Shown here: positions 1 through 8,230 of the stretch, piece by piece
Position numbering within the stretch: the stretch's first letter is position 1
Layout: every line of letters starts with the position of its first letter
Origin: Aeromonas taiwanensis
GTDB taxonomy: Bacteria > Pseudomonadota > Gammaproteobacteria > Enterobacterales > Aeromonadaceae
DNA: 56,592 nt
Assembly: GCF_000820165.1 (NCBI RefSeq)
Contig: NZ_CDDD01000054.1
Location: forward strand, 1 to 56,592
Direction: 5' to 3'
Notes under the pieces: generated by a model
What the model was told of the DNA's origin: nothing
What the model saw: only the letters and a program-made list of their open reading frames with translations
Databases searched by the model: none
Made by a program: the position numbers and the translations under genes

Positions 1-2
1 CC

Positions 3-254
3 CGTGCCGCGGAAGAAGCCCGTCTTGCCGCCGAAGCCCGTGCCGCGGAAGAGGCCCGCATTGCCGCCGAAGCCCGTGCCGCGGAAGAAGCCCGTATTGC
101 CGCCGAAGCCCGCGCCGCGGAAGAGGCCCGCCTTGCCGCCGAGGCTCGCGCCGCGGAAGAGGCTCGTGTTGCCGCCGAGGCCCAGGCTGCGGAAGAGGCG
201 CGTATTGCTGCCGAAGCTCAGGCAGCCGAGGAAGCCCGTCTCGCTAAAGAGGCC
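3..254 (+). repeat. 36-bp coding tandem repeat in ftsY A domain
   Basis: Seven consecutive 36-bp units (3-38, 39-74, 75-110, 111-146, 147-182, 183-218, 219-254), each coding for a 12-residue unit of the type RAAEEARLAAEA. The last two units begin with Q, and the last one has K in place of A. Units differ mostly at silent positions (gaa/gag, cgt/cgc), so the array is not brand new. It probably forms a single long charged helix or coiled coil. The array is cut by the window start, so the copy number is a minimum. Confidence 0.95.
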
Positions 255-1289
255 CAGCGCGCGGAAGATCTGCGCCTGGTAGCCGAGATGGAGGCGGAGG
301 CCGCCGCCCTGGCTGCCCTGCCGCTGGCCGCCGCCGTGGAGGACGACACCCAGGACAAGCCGCAGCGGGAGGGCTTCTTTGCCCGTCTCAAGCGCAGCCT
401 GGTACGCACCAAGGAGAACATCGGTTCCGGTTTCTTCGGCCTGTTCCGTGGCAAGAAGATCGATGACGATCTGTTCGAGGAGCTGGAGACCCAGCTGCTG
501 ACCGCGGATCTCGGCGTGGATACCACCAGCCGCATCATCGAGGGTCTGGTGCAGCACGCGGATCGCAAGCAACTCAAGGACGCCGAGGCGCTCTACGGCC
601 TGCTCAAGCAGGACATGGGTGCCATGCTGGCCAAGGTGGAGCAGCCCCTGGTCATCGACACCAGCAAGAAGCCCTATGTGATCCTGATGGTCGGTGTGAA
701 CGGCGTCGGCAAGACCACCACCATCGGCAAGCTGGCCAAACAGTTCCAGGCCGAGGGCAAGAGCGTGATGCTGGCCGCCGGCGACACCTTCCGCGCCGCC
801 GCCGTCGAGCAGCTGCAGGTGTGGGGTCAGCGCAACAACATTCCGGTGATCGCCCAGCACACCGGCGCCGACTCCGCCTCCGTCATCTTTGATGCCATCG
901 AGGCTGCCCGCTCACGCGGCGCCGACGTGCTGATCGCCGACACCGCCGGCCGCCTGCAGAACAAGAGCAACCTGATGGAGGAGCTCAAGAAGGTGGTGCG
1001 GGTGATGAAGAAGCTCGACGAGGAAGCGCCGCACGAGATCATGCTGACCCTGGATGCGGGCACCGGCCAGAACGCCCTGAGCCAGGCCAAGCTGTTCAGC
1101 GAGGCGGTGGGCCTGACCGGCATCACCCTCACCAAGCTGGATGGGACCGCCAAGGGGGGCGTCATCTTCGCGGTGGCCGACAAGTTCCAGATCCCGATCC
1201 GCTACATCGGGGTGGGCGAGGGGATCGACGATCTGCGTCCCTTCGTGGCCAACGACTTTATCGAGGCGTTGTTCAGTCGCGATGAATGA
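3..1289 (+). CDS. ftsY: Signal recognition particle receptor FtsY (5' partial)
   Basis: GTPase receptor that docks SRP-ribosome complexes at the inner membrane SecYEG translocon. The reading frame is open from base 3, so the true start lies before the window; an internal ATG at 288 is not a credible start because the coding pattern continues upstream. The first 84 visible codons are a charged Ala/Glu/Arg repeat (the acidic A domain), followed by the N domain (from about base 370) and the G domain, with P-loop GVNGVGKTT (near 690-718), DTAGR (near 940) and TKLDGTAKGG (near 1132). The C-terminus ends normally. First gene of the ftsY-ftsE-ftsX cluster known from E. coli. The family and function are certain; the length of the A domain is not knowable here. 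Confidence 0.97.
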   Translation, partial: RAAEEARLAAEARAAEEARIAAEARAAEEARIAAEARAAEEARLAAEARAAEEARVAAEAQAAEEARIAAEAQAAEEARLAKEAQRAEDLRLVAEMEAEAAALAALPLAAAVEDDTQDKPQREGFFARLKRSLVRTKENIGSGFFGLFRGKKIDDDLFEELETQLLTADLGVDTTSRIIEGLVQHADRKQLKDAEALYGLLKQDMGAMLAKVEQPLVIDTSKKPYVILMVGVNGVGKTTTIGKLAKQFQAEGKSVMLAAGDTFRAAAVEQLQVWGQRNNIPVIAQHTGADSASVIFDAIEAARSRGADVLIADTAGRLQNKSNLMEELKKVVRVMKKLDEEAPHEIMLTLDAGTGQNALSQAKLFSEAVGLTGITLTKLDGTAKGGVIFAVADKFQIPIRYIGVGEGIDDLRPFVANDFIEALFSRDE

Positions 1290-1334
1290 GTCTGGCCGCG
1301 ATGCGCCAGCTCAGCCGCGATGAGCCAGTGTCCC

Positions 1335-1413
1335 AGCCCCGACTCAGGTCGGGGCTTGTCACTCTCAGGGTATGATCCCCCTCGATCCCGATCGGGGTTT
1401 GTCACTGTCAGGG
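1335..1413 (+). repeat. Paired direct repeat with hairpins between ftsY and ftsE
   Basis: A 22-bp element at 1349-1370 recurs at 1392-1413 with two mismatches (core tcggggNttgtcact). The first copy forms the 3' arm of a 9-bp hairpin (1335-1343 with 1348-1356). The second overlaps the 10-bp palindrome cccgatcggg (1387-1396). Neither hairpin has a strong T tract, so they may be attenuating or mRNA-processing structures rather than full terminators. Confidence 0.6.
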
Positions 1414-1420
1414 AACCGTT

Positions 1421-2089
1421 ATGATTCGTTTTGACAAGGTCAGCAAGGTATACAGCGGCGGCCACCAGGCGCTGCAGAAGGTCAGTTTTCACCTGCGTAA
1501 GGGGGAGATGGCCTTCCTGACCGGCCACTCGGGGGCGGGCAAGAGCACCCTGCTCAAGCTCATCAGCGTGATGGAGCGCCCGACCGACGGCCGCGTCTTC
1601 TTCCACGGCGATGACGTCAGCCACATCCAGCGCAGCCAGATCCCCTATGTACGCCGCCAGATCGGCATGATCTTCCAGGATCACCGCCTGTTGATGGACC
1701 GCACCGTGTTCGACAACGTGGCTCTGCCCCTGGTCATCGACGGCTACAGCCACGCCGACATCAACAAGCGGGTGGCGGCGGCGCTCGACAAGGTGGGCCT
1801 GCTCGGCAAGGAGCGCTACCAGCCGCGCATGCTCTCCGGCGGGGAGCAGCAGCGGGTCGGCATCGCTCGCGCCATCGTCAACAAGCCGCCGCTCTTGCTG
1901 GCGGATGAGCCGACCGGCAACCTGGATCCCCAGCTCTCCATGGACATCATGCGCCTGTTCGAGGAGTTCAACCGCTTCGGCGTCTCCGTGCTGATCGCCA
2001 CCCATGATCTGGGGCTGATCGCCCGCATGCGCTACCGCACCCTGACCCTCAAGGCGGGGCGCATGTACTCGTCCGGGGAGGAGCTCTGA
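1421..2089 (+). CDS. ftsE: Cell division ATP-binding protein FtsE
   Basis: 222-aa ABC-type ATPase that pairs with FtsX at the divisome, where it controls septal peptidoglycan hydrolases through periplasmic activators. Walker A GHSGAGKS at residues 35-42, ABC signature LSGGEQQR, and Walker [13 protein letters not shown] are all present, and the length is usual for the family. The ATG at 1421 follows an agggaacc ribosome-binding stretch. The stop codon overlaps the ftsX start by one base (TGATG), indicating translational coupling. Confidence 0.97.
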   Translation: MIRFDKVSKVYSGGHQALQKVSFHLRKGEMAFLTGHSGAGKSTLLKLISVMERPTDGRVFFHGDDVSHIQRSQIPYVRRQIGMIFQDHRLLMDRTVFDNVALPLVIDGYSHADINKRVAAALDKVGLLGKERYQPRMLSGGEQQRVGIARAIVNKPPLLLADEPTGNLDPQLSMDIMRLFEEFNRFGVSVLIATHDLGLIARMRYRTLTLKAGRMYSSGEEL

Positions 2090-3042
2090 TGGCTATTGTT
2101 CGTCATAAACAGCCGCCGTTGCGTCGTTTGATGATGTATGGCGTGGACCACGTGCGTCAGGCCTTTGCCAGCCTGGGAGAGCTGTGGCGCAATCCGCTCG
2201 CCTCCCTGATGACCCTGGCCGTGCTGGGGGTGAGTCTGGCGCTGCCTTCCTGTTTCCACGTGCTGCTGAAGAACGCCGAGGTAGTGGAGGGGAGCTGGCA
2301 GACCAGCTCCCAGATTTCCCTCTATCTGCGCAAGGATCTGCCGGAGCAGAGCATCCTCGACATGAAGCAGCGGATCCTGCTCTACCCCGAGGTGGAGTCC
2401 GTTACCTACATGAACCGGGACGAGGCGCTCAAGGAGTTTCGCGAGATCTCCGGTTTCGGCGATGCCCTCGATTACCTCGACAGCAACCCGCTGCCGCCGG
2501 TGCTGAGCGTGATCCCGGATCCGCGCTGGCAGAACCCGGAAGGGGCGGCCGAGCTGCTCGCCAAGCTGGAGAACGAACCCGGCATCGAGCAGGGCAAGCT
2601 GGATCTGCAGTGGCTGACGCGGCTGCAGGGGATCATGAACCTGCTGCGCCACACCATCACGGGGATCGCCGTGCTGCTGCTCTCCGCCGTGCTCTTGATC
2701 GTCGGTAACACCTTGCGCCTGAATATCCTGAACCAGCGCTCCGAGATTGAAGTGCTCAAGCTGGTGGGGGCGACCGATGCCTTCATTCATCGTCCCTTCC
2801 TCTATACCGGCATCTGGTTCGGTGTCATCGGCGGCATGCTGGCCTGGTGGCTGACCGAGGTGATGGTGATCTGGAGCGAGGGGGTGGTGAAGGAGCTGGC
2901 GGGACTTTACAACAGCAACTTCCGGCTGGTGGGAATGGGGGCGTTTGACGGCTTCAACCTCATACTGCTCGGGGCCTTGCTGGGGTTGATCGCCTCCTGG
3001 TTTTCGGTCCACAGGCATATTCGCGACATCGAACCTTCCTGA
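2089..3042 (+). CDS. ftsX: Cell division protein FtsX
   Basis: 317-aa integral membrane partner of FtsE. A cytoplasmic N-terminus is followed by a first membrane segment (about residues 38-60), a periplasmic loop of about 110 residues, and three further membrane segments (about 185-205, 235-255 and 280-302) typical of the FtsX permease fold. It relays FtsE ATP hydrolysis to periplasmic amidase activators at the septum. Start coupled to ftsE. A 452-bp gap with an intrinsic terminator separates it from rpoH. Confidence 0.96.
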   Translation: MAIVRHKQPPLRRLMMYGVDHVRQAFASLGELWRNPLASLMTLAVLGVSLALPSCFHVLLKNAEVVEGSWQTSSQISLYLRKDLPEQSILDMKQRILLYPEVESVTYMNRDEALKEFREISGFGDALDYLDSNPLPPVLSVIPDPRWQNPEGAAELLAKLENEPGIEQGKLDLQWLTRLQGIMNLLRHTITGIAVLLLSAVLLIVGNTLRLNILNQRSEIEVLKLVGATDAFIHRPFLYTGIWFGVIGGMLAWWLTEVMVIWSEGVVKELAGLYNSNFRLVGMGAFDGFNLILLGALLGLIASWFSVHRHIRDIEPS

Positions 3043-3494
3043 TGAATTTACCAGCAGTGTAAAGCACTGGATTTTGAGAACTGGATCAAGTAAAAGAGTG
3101 GCCCGTTTCTGGCAAGGCCCACTTTCTCGGGGTAATCTGAATTGTACCTGAATCATCAGGCGCTTCTCCGAGTCTTGGGAACCTTCCAATTTGTTAGCGG
3201 TCTACTAGTTCGACAAATTTATACGGGTATGGCCCCTATGCCTTGCTCGTCTGACTTGGCAAGCATGTGAAGGTTGCGAGCTCCGCAACAATGGACTTAG
3301 CATGCTACTTTTCGGGGGTCCTTCACTGTGACCCCTTTTTTTTGATTGTTCATTTATGATTCATGCCGTCAGCCTAAGATAGGCCGGGTTCATGCTGGGG
3401 TTATGTATGATGCAGCCCGCAGAATGATACCTGGTCGGTAGACACGTCTTCTCAGGGTGTTAGACTGATTCGATTGAAAAGTAAGAGGTAGAAC
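3043..3494. other. Non-coding gap between ftsX and rpoH
   Basis: No credible open reading frame. The region holds nested inverted repeats at 3262-3306 (agcatg pairs with catgct and encloses a gttgcg/cgcaac hairpin at 3273-3289) followed by the terminator at 3315-3343. It must also contain the rpoH promoters, expected between about 3345 and 3480, but I could not assign -35/-10 boxes with confidence. Confidence 0.6.
3315..3343 (+). terminator. Intrinsic terminator upstream of rpoH
   Basis: Stem ggggtc (3315-3320) pairs with gacccc (3330-3335), with a 9-nt loop and an eight-T tail. It ends the ftsYEX transcript or a short RNA starting in the gap, and isolates rpoH, which needs its own promoters. 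Confidence 0.85.
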
Positions 3495-4349
3495 ATGGGA
3501 ACTTCATTGCAGCGCACTATGGCTCTGATTCCGCAAGGTAGTCTGGAAGGCTATATCCAGGCCGTCAACTCGATCCCTGTGCTGAGCGCAGAGGAAGAGC
3601 GCGAACTGGCGATGCGTTTGCAGCAGGATGGTGATCTCGAGGCTGCCCGCCAGCTGGTCATGTCACATCTGCGTTTTGTCGTTCACGTGGCCAAGAGCTA
3701 CTCCGGCTATGGCCTGCCTCAGGCCGATCTGGTGCAGGAAGGCAACATCGGCCTGATGAAGGCGGTCAAGCGCTTCGACCCGAGTGTCGGGGTGCGGCTG
3801 GTCTCCTTCGCCGTGCACTGGATCAAGGCCGAGATCCACGAATACGTGCTGCGCAACTGGCGTATGGTCAAGGTGGCGACCACCAAGGCCCAGCGCAAGC
3901 TGTTCTTCAACCTGCGCAAGTCCAAGAAGCGTCTGGGCTGGCTGAACCACGAAGAGGTGCAGGCCGTGGCCGCCGACCTCGGGGTCTCCGCCGCCGACGT
4001 CACCGAGATGGAAGCGCGCATGAGCAATTACGATCAGGCCTTCGATCTGGTCGGTGACGATGAAGACGAGGGTGGCTTCGCACCTGTGCACTATCTGGAA
4101 GACAAGTCTTCCGATCTCGCCGCCACCATCGAGAACGACAACTGGGACAGCCATGCCACCCGTCGTCTGAGTGCGGCCATGGCCACTCTGGACGAGCGCA
4201 GCCAGCACATCATCCGTGCCCGCTGGCTGGATGAAGAGAGCAAGACCACCCTGCAGGAGCTGGCCGACAACTACGGCGTCTCCGCGGAGCGGGTCCGCCA
4301 GCTCGAGAAAAACGCGCTGAAGAAGCTGAAAGATGCGATGGATGCCTGA
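3495..4349 (+). CDS. rpoH: RNA polymerase heat-shock sigma factor RpoH (sigma-32)
   Basis: 284-aa sigma-70 family factor directing transcription of chaperone and protease genes. Region 2 includes the [19 protein letters not shown] core. The RpoH box QRKLFFNLR, diagnostic of sigma-32, follows VKVATTKA. The C-terminal region 4.2 helix-turn-helix reads [19 protein letters not shown]. The ATG at 3495 follows aagaggt. The length matches E. coli RpoH. Translational thermosensing and chaperone control are known for the family; the sequence alone does not prove them here. A strong terminator follows. Confidence 0.98.
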   Translation: MGTSLQRTMALIPQGSLEGYIQAVNSIPVLSAEEERELAMRLQQDGDLEAARQLVMSHLRFVVHVAKSYSGYGLPQADLVQEGNIGLMKAVKRFDPSVGVRLVSFAVHWIKAEIHEYVLRNWRMVKVATTKAQRKLFFNLRKSKKRLGWLNHEEVQAVAADLGVSAADVTEMEARMSNYDQAFDLVGDDEDEGGFAPVHYLEDKSSDLAATIENDNWDSHATRRLSAAMATLDERSQHIIRARWLDEESKTTLQELADNYGVSAERVRQLEKNALKKLKDAMDA

Positions 4350-4369
4350 GGGCTTCCGCCGAGATTAAG

Positions 4370-4397
4370 CAGGGCCTGATGGCCCTGTTTTTGTTTC
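4370..4397 (+). terminator. rpoH terminator
   Basis: Perfect 7-bp stem cagggcc/ggccctg (4370-4376 and 4381-4387), loop tgat, then a T-rich tail. Confidence 0.9.
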
Positions 4398-4476
4398 ACG
4401 GGGAGCTGGTCGGCCTTGCCTTGGTTACCCTTGTGTATGGTATGTTGCCGCCACTGCCACAGTAGGGAGAGCAGAA

Positions 4477-5136
4477 GTGAAACTGTTGAACGACCTGTTT
4501 ACCAATAACCGCGAGTGGGCGGAACGGATCAAGGCCGAGGATCCCAATTTCTTCGCTACCCTGTCCGCCCAGCAGGCCCCCGAGTATCTCTGGATCGGCT
4601 GCTCCGACAGCCGGGTGCCCGCCAACCAGCTGATGGGGCTGCTGCCGGGGGATGTCTTCGTCCACCGCAACGTTGCCAACCTGGTGGTGCACACCGATTT
4701 CAACTGCCTCTCCGTGCTGCAATACGCGGTGGAAGTGCTCAAGGTGAAGCACATCATCGTCTGCGGCCACTATGGCTGCGGCGGCGTCAAGGCGGCGATG
4801 CAGAACCAGGAGCTGGGTCTCATCGACAACTGGCTGCGCAACATCAAGGACGTCTACTTCAAGTACGGCGAAGAGCTTGAGGCCATCGAAGACGAGCACG
4901 AGCGCTTCGACTACCTGTGCGAGCTGAACGTGGCCGAGCAGGTAGCCAACGTCTGCCACACCACCATCATCCAGAATGCCTGGCGCAAGGGTCAGGAGCT
5001 GGCGGTGCACGGCTGGATCTATGGCATCAAGGACGGCCTGCTGCACGATCTCGACCTCTGCATCAGCGGTCCGGACCAGATCCCGGACGTCTACCGCGCC
5101 TGGCCGGACATGCGTCCGCCCCACCGCCGTCGCTGA
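4477..5136 (+). CDS. can: Beta-class carbonic anhydrase Can
   Basis: 219-aa zinc enzyme interconverting CO2 and bicarbonate in the cytoplasm, supplying bicarbonate for carboxylations. The zinc ligands and catalytic pair are at the same numbers as in E. coli Can: Cys42, Asp44 and Arg46 in the CSDSR motif, His98 and Cys101 in GHYGCGG. Normal length; start ATG with an upstream agggagag site. The hutC repressor gene begins only 9 bp after its stop, so hutC may be partly transcribed from the can promoter. Confidence 0.96.
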   Translation: MKLLNDLFTNNREWAERIKAEDPNFFATLSAQQAPEYLWIGCSDSRVPANQLMGLLPGDVFVHRNVANLVVHTDFNCLSVLQYAVEVLKVKHIIVCGHYGCGGVKAAMQNQELGLIDNWLRNIKDVYFKYGEELEAIEDEHERFDYLCELNVAEQVANVCHTTIIQNAWRKGQELAVHGWIYGIKDGLLHDLDLCISGPDQIPDVYRAWPDMRPPHRRR

Positions 5137-5145
5137 GGCGCCTAG

Positions 5146-5850
5146 GTGGCCCCCGCACTCTATCTGCAGATAAAGCAGCACATCCTGGACGGGATCCGCG
5201 AACGCCACTACCAGGCGGGAGACAGGATCCCGACCGAAGCCGCCCTGTGCGAGCAGTTTGCCGTGAGCCGGATGACGGTCAACAAGGCGCTGCGTGAACT
5301 GGTGGCCGAGGGCTGGCTGGTGCGCACCGCCGGATCCGGCAGCTTTGTGGCCGACAGGCGCACCGAGTCGCCGCTGCTGGCCATACGCAACATCGCCGAC
5401 GAGATCGCCGAGCGGGGCAGCCAGTACAGTGCACGCGTGATCCGCCTGCAACGCCAGGCCGCCGACGAGAAGGTAGCGGTGCGTCTGGGCCTGCGGGTGG
5501 GTGCGCCCACCTTTCACAGCCTCATCGTCCACCAGGCCGACGGGGAGCCGCTGCAGCTGGAAGAGCGCTTCGTCGATGCGGAGCGCCTGCCGGACTACGG
5601 CGAGCAGGACTTCACCCAGCAGACGCCGAACAGCTATCTGATGGAAGTCTGCCCCCTCTCCGAGATGGAACACGTGGTGGAGGCCGTGCTGCCGAGCGCG
5701 GGGGAAGCTGGATTGCTGCAGGTACGGGTCGATACCCCCTGCCTGCTGCTGCACCGGCGCACTTGGTCGGATGGCTACCTGGTCTCCTATGCCAGGCTGC
5801 TCTCGCCGGGCTCCCGCTACAAGCTGAGCTCCAAGACGCGCCTCGCATAA
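5146..5850 (+). CDS. hutC: Histidine utilization repressor HutC (GntR/HutC family)
   Basis: 234-aa repressor. The N-terminal winged helix-turn-helix (about residues 5-70) contains RIPTEAALCEQFAVSRMTVNKAL. The C-terminal UTRA ligand-binding domain is expected to sense urocanate, as known for HutC proteins. The GTG start at 5146 is chosen because the helix-turn-helix would be damaged by a later start; gagg lies just upstream. The gene sits at the head of the hut cluster, and palindromic operators follow its stop (5851) and precede hutI (5984), fitting repression of hutIGUH. Confidence 0.93.
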   Translation: MAPALYLQIKQHILDGIRERHYQAGDRIPTEAALCEQFAVSRMTVNKALRELVAEGWLVRTAGSGSFVADRRTESPLLAIRNIADEIAERGSQYSARVIRLQRQAADEKVAVRLGLRVGAPTFHSLIVHQADGEPLQLEERFVDAERLPDYGEQDFTQQTPNSYLMEVCPLSEMEHVVEAVLPSAGEAGLLQVRVDTPCLLLHRRTWSDGYLVSYARLLSPGSRYKLSSKTRLA

Positions 5851-5862
5851 TTGTATATACAA
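5851..5862. promoter_or_regulatory. Putative HutC operator 1
   Basis: Perfect 12-bp palindrome ttgtatatacaa starting right after the hutC stop codon. Its core is identical to a second site upstream of hutI. HutC-family regulators bind TGTA-N-TACA type palindromes, so HutC is the likely binder. Confidence 0.7.
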
Positions 5863-5876
5863 CTCAAGCATTTTAA

Positions 5877-5902
5877 AGCCCACCCCTCGGTGGGCTTTTT
5901 TG
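5877..5902 (+). terminator. hutC terminator
   Basis: 8-bp stem agcccacc/ggtgggct (5877-5884 and 5889-5896), loop cctc, followed by a T tract. It separates the hutC transcript from the hutIGUH transcript. Confidence 0.9.
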
Positions 5903-5983
5903 TGTTTAAACTCTAATGAAGCCGCTGTTATCAGGATGTGAATTTGATCCTTTCTTTCTCGTCAGAGATCGGCTATAAATTAT

Positions 5984-5993
5984 TGTATATACA
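5984..5993. promoter_or_regulatory. Putative HutC operator 2 in the hutI promoter
   Basis: 10-bp palindrome tgtatataca lying 13 bp before the hutI ATG. It matches the core of the site at 5851 and sits where a bound repressor would block transcription or early elongation of hutIGUH. Confidence 0.72.
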
Positions 5994-6006
5994 TTTAGAG
6001 GTCGGT

Positions 6007-7242
6007 ATGAACAAGGAACTGTTGAACTGCGAGCGGGTCTGGCTCAACGTGACACCCGCCACCCTGCGCTCCGATCTGGCGGACTACGGTCTGCTGGAGC
6101 CCCACGCCCTCGGCGTGAAAGAGGGGCGGATCCACGCCATGGTCCCCATGCAGGATCTCAAGGGGCCCTATCCCGCCCACTGGCGCGATATGAAGGGCAG
6201 GCTGGTGACCCCCGGCCTCATCGACTGCCATACCCACCTCATCTTCGCGGGCAGCCGCGCCGAGGAATTCGAGCAGCGCCAGAAAGGCGTGCCCTATGCC
6301 GAGATCGCCCGCAAGGGGGGTGGCATCCTCTCCACGGTGAGGGCCACCCGCGCGGCCAGCGAGGATCAGCTCTACGAGCTGGCCCTGCCGCGGATCAAGT
6401 CCCTGATCCGGGAAGGGGTCACCACGGTGGAGATCAAGTCCGGCTACGGGCTGACTCTGGCGGACGAGCTCAAGATGCTGCGGGTCGCCCGCCGTCTGGG
6501 CGACGCCCTGCCCATCCGGGTCAGGACCACCCTGCTGGCGGCCCATGCGGTGCCGCCGGAGTATCGGGACGATCCCGACTCCTGGGTCGAGACCATCTGC
6601 CAGGAGATCATCCCGGCAGCGGCCGAAGAAGGGCTGGCCGATGCGGTAGACGTCTTCTGCGAGCACATCGGCTTCTCCCTGGCCCAGACCGAACAGGTCT
6701 ATCTGGCGGCGGCCCAGTACGATCTCGCGGTGAAGGGGCACATGGATCAGCTCTCCAACCTGGGAGGCAGCACGCTGGCCGCCAACTTCGGCGCCCTCTC
6801 GGTGGACCATCTGGAATATCTGGATCAGGACGGCATCCAGGCGCTGGCCCATCGCGGGGTGGTCGCCACCCTGCTGCCCACCGCCTTCTACTTCCTGAAA
6901 GAGACCAAGCTGCCGCCGGTGGAAGCCCTGCGCCGCGCCGGTGTGCCCATGGCGGTCTCCTCCGACATCAACCCGGGCACGGCCCCCATCGTCTCCCTGC
7001 GGATGGCCATGAACATGGCCTGCACCCTGTTCGGCCTGACCCCGGTGGAGGCCATGGCCGGGGTGACCCGCCACGCCGCCAAGGCGCTCGGCGAGCAGGA
7101 GCGCCTGGGGCAGCTGAGAGTGGGCATGCAGGCCGATTTTCTCATCTGGAATTGCGGCCATCCGGCCGAACTCAGCTATCTCATCGGCGTCGATCAGCTG
7201 GTGAGCCGGGTACTCAACGGCGAGGAGACGCTCCATGGATAA
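6007..7242 (+). CDS. hutI: Imidazolonepropionase HutI
   Basis: 411-aa metal-dependent amidohydrolase, third step of histidine breakdown: it hydrolyses 4-imidazolone-5-propionate to N-formimino-L-glutamate. Metal-binding HxH is in LIDCHTHLIFAG; further family signatures include KSGYGL, KGHMDQ and SSDINPG. An upstream in-frame ATG at 5938 would add 23 residues and put the operator at 5984 inside the gene, so the ATG at 6007 after agaggtcggt is preferred. The 3' end overlaps hutG by 8 bp. Confidence 0.95.
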   Translation: MNKELLNCERVWLNVTPATLRSDLADYGLLEPHALGVKEGRIHAMVPMQDLKGPYPAHWRDMKGRLVTPGLIDCHTHLIFAGSRAEEFEQRQKGVPYAEIARKGGGILSTVRATRAASEDQLYELALPRIKSLIREGVTTVEIKSGYGLTLADELKMLRVARRLGDALPIRVRTTLLAAHAVPPEYRDDPDSWVETICQEIIPAAAEEGLADAVDVFCEHIGFSLAQTEQVYLAAAQYDLAVKGHMDQLSNLGGSTLAANFGALSVDHLEYLDQDGIQALAHRGVVATLLPTAFYFLKETKLPPVEALRRAGVPMAVSSDINPGTAPIVSLRMAMNMACTLFGLTPVEAMAGVTRHAAKALGEQERLGQLRVGMQADFLIWNCGHPAELSYLIGVDQLVSRVLNGEETLHG

Positions 7243-8185
7243 GATCAACCCGGTCGACATGTCGGTCTGGCAGGGGCGCCAGGATCCGGAAGACGGCGCC
7301 CTGGCCCTGCGCTGGCACGACAAGGTGCAACCCTGGCAGGGACGGGGTGAACCCGGCGTGGTACTGCTCGGCTTCGCCTGTGACGAAGGGGTGCGCCGCA
7401 ACAAGGGGCGTGTCGGCGCCGCCGGTGCACCGCTGGCGGTGCGCAAGCTGCTCGCCAACAGCGCCTGGCACCTGGACCAGCCCGTCTATGACGGCGGCGA
7501 CGTGCGCTGCGAGGACGGGGATCTCGATGCCGCCCACGGCCGGCTGGCCGAGCGGGTCGCCGCTGCCCTCGAACAGGGCCAGTTCCCGCTGGTGCTGGGG
7601 GGCGGCCACGAGGTGGCTTTCGGCAGCTGGAGCGGCCTCAACCGCCACCTTCTGCAACAGAACGCTGGCCGTGGCAAGGTCGGAATCATCAACTTCGACG
7701 CTCACTTCGATCTGCGCATGAAGCAGGAGCAGGCGAGTTCCGGTACCCCCTTCTACCAGATCGCCGAACAGTGCGCGGCCCAGGGCACGGCGTTCCATTA
7801 CGCCTGCCTCGGGGTGGCCGAGACCGCCAACACCGCCGCGCTGTTTGCCCGCGCCGAGGCGCTGGGGGTGTGGCACATGCTGGATGACGCCATGACCCAG
7901 GCCGATCTGCCGGTGCTGCTGGCGGGGCTGGATGCCTTCATTGCCCGCTGTGACCACCTCTATCTGACCATCGATCTGGACGTGCTGCCCGCCGCCGTGA
8001 TGCCGGGGGTGAGCGCCCCCGCCGCCCGCGGCGTGGAGCTGGCCGTCATCGAACCCCTGATCGCCCATATCCGGGCCAGCGGCAAGCTCAGGCTCGCCGA
8101 TCTGGCCGAGTACAACCCGAACCTGGATCAGGACAACCGCAGCGCCCGCGTGGTTGCGCGCCTGGTTCACCAGTTGACCAAGTAG
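7235..8185 (+). CDS. hutG: Formimidoylglutamase HutG
   Basis: 316-aa arginase/agmatinase-fold hydrolase converting N-formimino-L-glutamate to glutamate and formamide, the final step of the four-enzyme pathway. Manganese-binding motifs are visible: GGGHE (about residue 125), NFDAHFDLR (about 150) and TIDLDVLPAAVMPGVS (about 246-261). Start overlaps hutI by 8 bp, so the genes are co-translated. Confidence 0.94.
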   Translation: MDKINPVDMSVWQGRQDPEDGALALRWHDKVQPWQGRGEPGVVLLGFACDEGVRRNKGRVGAAGAPLAVRKLLANSAWHLDQPVYDGGDVRCEDGDLDAAHGRLAERVAAALEQGQFPLVLGGGHEVAFGSWSGLNRHLLQQNAGRGKVGIINFDAHFDLRMKQEQASSGTPFYQIAEQCAAQGTAFHYACLGVAETANTAALFARAEALGVWHMLDDAMTQADLPVLLAGLDAFIARCDHLYLTIDLDVLPAAVMPGVSAPAARGVELAVIEPLIAHIRASGKLRLADLAEYNPNLDQDNRSARVVARLVHQLTK

Positions 8186-8230
8186 CGGCGCACCGCGCCG
8201 CCTGACCGTATCGATAAACAAGGAGTGTCT

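Noticed and set aside
5938..6006. Upstream start for hutI
   Set aside because: Would put the operator palindrome inside the gene and adds a segment without family similarity; the ATG at 6007 has a better ribosome-binding site.
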